Made by a program: the position numbers and the translations under genes
From: Cristatella mucedo
Lineage: Eukaryota > Bryozoa > Phylactolaemata > Cristatellidae
NCBI GenBank assembly: GCA_009760855.2
Contig: WPIO01000522.1
Coordinates: forward strand, 1 to 31,763
Direction: 5' to 3'
Length of the DNA: 31,763 bases
Notes under the pieces: model-generated
What the model was told of the DNA's origin: nothing
Database searches by the model: none
The model's input: the letters and a program-made list of their open reading frames with translations, nothing else
Part shown: piece after piece, positions 29,220-31,763 of the stretch
How positions within the stretch are numbered: position 1 is the stretch's first letter
How the letters are laid out: the number at the start of each line of letters is the position of its first letter

Positions 29220-30770
29220 TGAAAGCGTACAAGAATACAATTTCAAGAAAATTATATTTCATAGATTATCAAATATTGAGCAAGAACGCCCTTAAAGCTA
29301 GAACCACTTGTTCACATTCCCTGTAAAAGCTCTCTAGTAATTCGTGCATATTAGTGTACGATTGAGTGCTTGCTAGTAGTCATATGTCTAATGAACCAGT
29401 GGCCAAGTTTATCGTCACGTTTGCTCTAGCATGCCGGCTTAAGCATGGAGCTTGCGTTTGCAGACTATAAATGGTGCATGTCACAAAACATTAGTTACAG
29501 ATTCTCTTTCAGTTAGTTCTTAAGCACCTGGAAAGATTAAGTTCTCTGGGGTACTGTGCAAATAACTTAATTAATTATCTTTTTATTATTTAATCATTAG
29601 TCATGTAAAATCACATAGCCTGTCTTATCTTAATTTTTACGGGCAGGCAAGCTGAAGCCGGCTCTGTAGGCCTCTCACACTTTTGAGGAGTACTTTCTTG
29701 CACTTTTCTTACTGAATTTCGCCCACACATGATGAAATGGATCTGCAACGTGCAAGCCTCTTGGTGCCGTGTCAGTTAAATGTAGCTATATCGCCATTCT
29801 CATACTCGGCATGAACATAGATAAGGATGCTCATTTAAGGCACCAGGAGTGTTAAACTTCTATGTATAATTCTTCATAGTACTTGGTTCACCCAACCGTC
29901 ACTAATTCGGTGAGCGGCGCGAGCCTACTGAATGTGCAGATCTGACGTGGACTTATCAATTGCGATTTTCTAACAGCAAAGCCAGGGAGTGTAAAAAAAA
30001 TTGTAATCTCAACCACAGACGCAATTTGTGTACAGCAATAGATACGTACATTTTTTGTAGACATAGCGGATTACGAAAAGGCACTTTGTAACCTAGGATA
30101 AATATTAACTAAAATCTCTTACCTAGTGTAATAGTACTCCGGAATTTCTATTTATGAGATAAATATAGTGTTATATAGGACAAAATATCATTAAATATAT
30201 GTAGAAAATGTATTGATTAGTTAACTTTCGATATTATTAAGCAATTAGCGAAATTCGGCTAGTGCGGTCAAATAACAAGCGGCTGAAATTGTTGGCTTCA
30301 TCCCTAGCTACAGGAGAACGAGGAAACAGGGACTAGATGATGGCAAGGTTATTCAGCACAGGTGTAGCTGGCATCTTCTTTGTAAAACCACCACGCTAGG
30401 CCACACCAGCAGGCTCGGATGAGTTATAATGCAACTGCTACAAATCAGGTTACGAAATCAGTGCAATCAGAGACTGAACGAGAATTGACAATTGGCAAGC
30501 CTCAGGCCTACTTGAATTATCCAGATCGCTTTCCCAAGTGGTGAAGCACTAAGAGTTTCTCAAGAAGAATAGTATTTAAGCTCGTATTACTGTATACATA
30601 TTTCTCTTTGAAAAATTAATGCAAATATAAGACATTTTCTGCTGGATTACGTGTCATCAATGTGCCCAGAAAAAAGCATAGAAGTCTGTCTGCTACAGTG
30701 GCAGAGCGATCATGAGAGAATTGTTGCCGAAAAGCTTACATATATATTAACAAACTCAGGTCCACTGCAA
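29220..30770. other. Host intergenic DNA with one LINE-tail remnant
   Basis: About 1.5 kb without a supportable gene. At about 29480-29590 a GTTCTTAAGCACCTGGAAAG and AGATTAAGTTCTCTGGGG stretch with an AATTAATTATC tail resembles the terminal block of the LINE/SINE family. It is probably a very old solo 3' end (lower confidence than the other copies). The remainder shows nothing I recognise. Confidence 0.45.
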
Positions 30771-30773
30771 GAC

Positions 30774-31016
30774 CTAATTTTTAGATCTGACAAGACATGC
30801 ATACCTTAATGTGCTCCACTTCGTCTTGTGACAAATTTTTTTTTCGAAAAGAATGTCAACCAGCTCTTTATAGCTCAACTTCGCGGTCAGGTCTTCGTGA
30901 GAATTCCGCAGAGACTGAAAGGTGTGAGTGCTCGTGACGATGGCCCAATTGATGTCGTAAGGCACCTGGTCAGACATTCTGCAACGCAGAGCTGACGTCA
31001 TTTCGCAGTTACTCAA
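30774..31016 (-). CDS. Possible host exon with a death-fold-like helix pattern
   Basis: The minus-strand frame, with its in-frame ATG near 31001, reads TFQSLRNSHEDLTAKLSYKE followed by LVDILFEKK. This spacing of Leu/Ile with a basic-acidic alternation recalls the first helices of CARD-type domains. A run of nine T on the plus strand (30836-30844) then shifts the frame out of a Ser-Gln-Asp-Glu-Val-Glu-like continuation, and a donor-like AAGGTATGC follows at about 30805. The death-fold idea rests on pattern only. No database comparison was possible. Confidence 0.35.
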   Translation of the reverse strand: MSNCEMTSALRCRMSDQVPYDINWAIVTSTHTFQSLRNSHEDLTAKLSYKELVDILFEKKICHKTKWSTLRYACLVRSKN

Positions 31017-31480
31017 CGTCTGCCTTGCCCCGCCTTCCTCAGCTGCTTAATGTGCATCCGGAACCGCCGACCAGCGGCTAGCACGTCGGAAATAACAAAG
31101 CCAGCTACTGCATTACTTCGAATAAGAACGGCTTGCCGTAAGCCCGTGGGCATTTAGAAATGGAAATTTAGCTATCAACAAGTATTGTTAACAAATTTCA
31201 CTATCGAAGTTGGAACGGTAGGAGACTCAGTGTAGCTGGCCACACTTAAAATGAAAAAATTAAGGTTCACTGATCGAACAGCCTCATTTCCATGGTAGAT
31301 CAAGAGCCCTAGCTGCTGTACCTCATAATTGCAGTAGTAAACCTTCGGCAGATTGCCTTCGGTAGGACTCCAACTAATGACTATCCTCAGCCTGAGGTAA
31401 GTAAATAAATATTAGCTGATTTGACAGCCTTATCTATCTAGCGGCCGAACCGCCTTAATGGCTATCACCATCGCTTGTAG
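31017..31480. other. Host DNA, nothing recognised
   Basis: About 460 bp without open frames of note, repeats or RNA genes that I can support. Confidence 0.4.
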
Positions 31481-31484
31481 TTAA

Positions 31485-31572
31485 CAAAAGAAGGATTAAA
31501 AACTGCAGAGATCAAACCCACGACCTATGTCGTGCAGAACGAGCACTTTCTCTACTAGGCTCGTGCAGCCCG
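31485..31572 (-). mobile_element. tRNA-derived SINE head, second copy
   Basis: On the minus strand GGCTGCACGAGCCTAGTAGA opens a tRNA-like head with an A-box-like CTAGTAGAGAAAGTGCTCG, then TAGGTCGTGGGTTTGATCTC with its B-box. The GTGCTCG and GGTCGTGGG words match the SINE at 25.82 kb in order and spacing. The tail past 31485 is not clearly LINE-like, so it may be a different subfamily or truncated. Confidence 0.6.
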
Positions 31573-31763
31573 TAGGACCCACTAACGATAGAAACTCGCA
31601 AATCGCCTCCACTTTGCATAAGTCAAGCTGCAAGCCGTGAGTGAACAATATGCTGGTCTAGATACAGCAGCTCCTGCCCTGCGGGAGCTGCACTTGTCTC
31701 TGTAGTTCGTATGTACGTTTGTATGTATGTATTGTATGCCGGCTCCTGACTTGTGACCGTAAG

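Noticed and set aside
1-31763. CRISPR arrays, rRNA genes, bacterial operons
   Set aside because: No spaced direct repeats of that type, no rRNA-like conserved blocks and no bacterial gene organisation were seen.

Overview
The window looks like eukaryotic, subtelomere-like DNA that carries a decayed, virus-like Polinton/Maverick-type element. The host cannot be named from sequence alone. The TTTAGGG repeats are the form usual in plants, algae and several protists. The CR1/L2-like LINE, its partner tRNA-derived SINE and possible death-fold-type coding look more animal-like, so I leave the host as an unassigned eukaryote. Nothing bacterial is present: no operon of intact genes, no rRNA, no CRISPR.

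Layout. 1-1160: a long TTTAGGG array that degrades at its right edge. It runs in the orientation opposite to a normal left chromosome end, so it is interstitial, inverted or misjoined. 1160-6550: non-coding DNA built largely from a diverged tandem duplication (about 3230-4830 and 5040-6450), closed on the right by a second, degenerate telomere-like stretch. 7190-8670: two more solo 3' ends of the LINE family.

8.8-24.25 kb: a visibly more AT-rich block with the Polinton/adintovirus-like gene set. It holds a possible capsid remnant, an A32/FtsK-HerA packaging ATPase, a zinc-ribbon protein, an adenain-like cysteine protease, a phospholipase-A2-like protein, an HNH-AP2 homing endonuclease, a hydrophobic protein, three tandem fibre-like genes with phage-tail-type repeats, several small proteins and a protein-primed family B DNA polymerase. 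Replication (polymerase), virion maturation (protease), genome packaging (ATPase) and probable entry or attachment functions (PLA2-like, fibres) are therefore all represented. Most of the large genes are broken by frameshifts and in-frame stops. I find no retroviral-type integrase, no complete major capsid gene and no convincing terminal inverted repeats, so the copy appears truncated at its left end and inactive as read.

24.4-31.76 kb: normal-composition host DNA. It has a 120-bp hairpin-forming sequence next to the element, a tRNA-derived SINE whose tail matches the LINE 3' end, a 5'-truncated LINE with an intact reverse-transcriptase C-terminal ORF and a long target-site duplication, a pair of diverged, divergently oriented coding-like copies (27.45-27.91 and 28.42-28.86 kb), and a few possible host exons.
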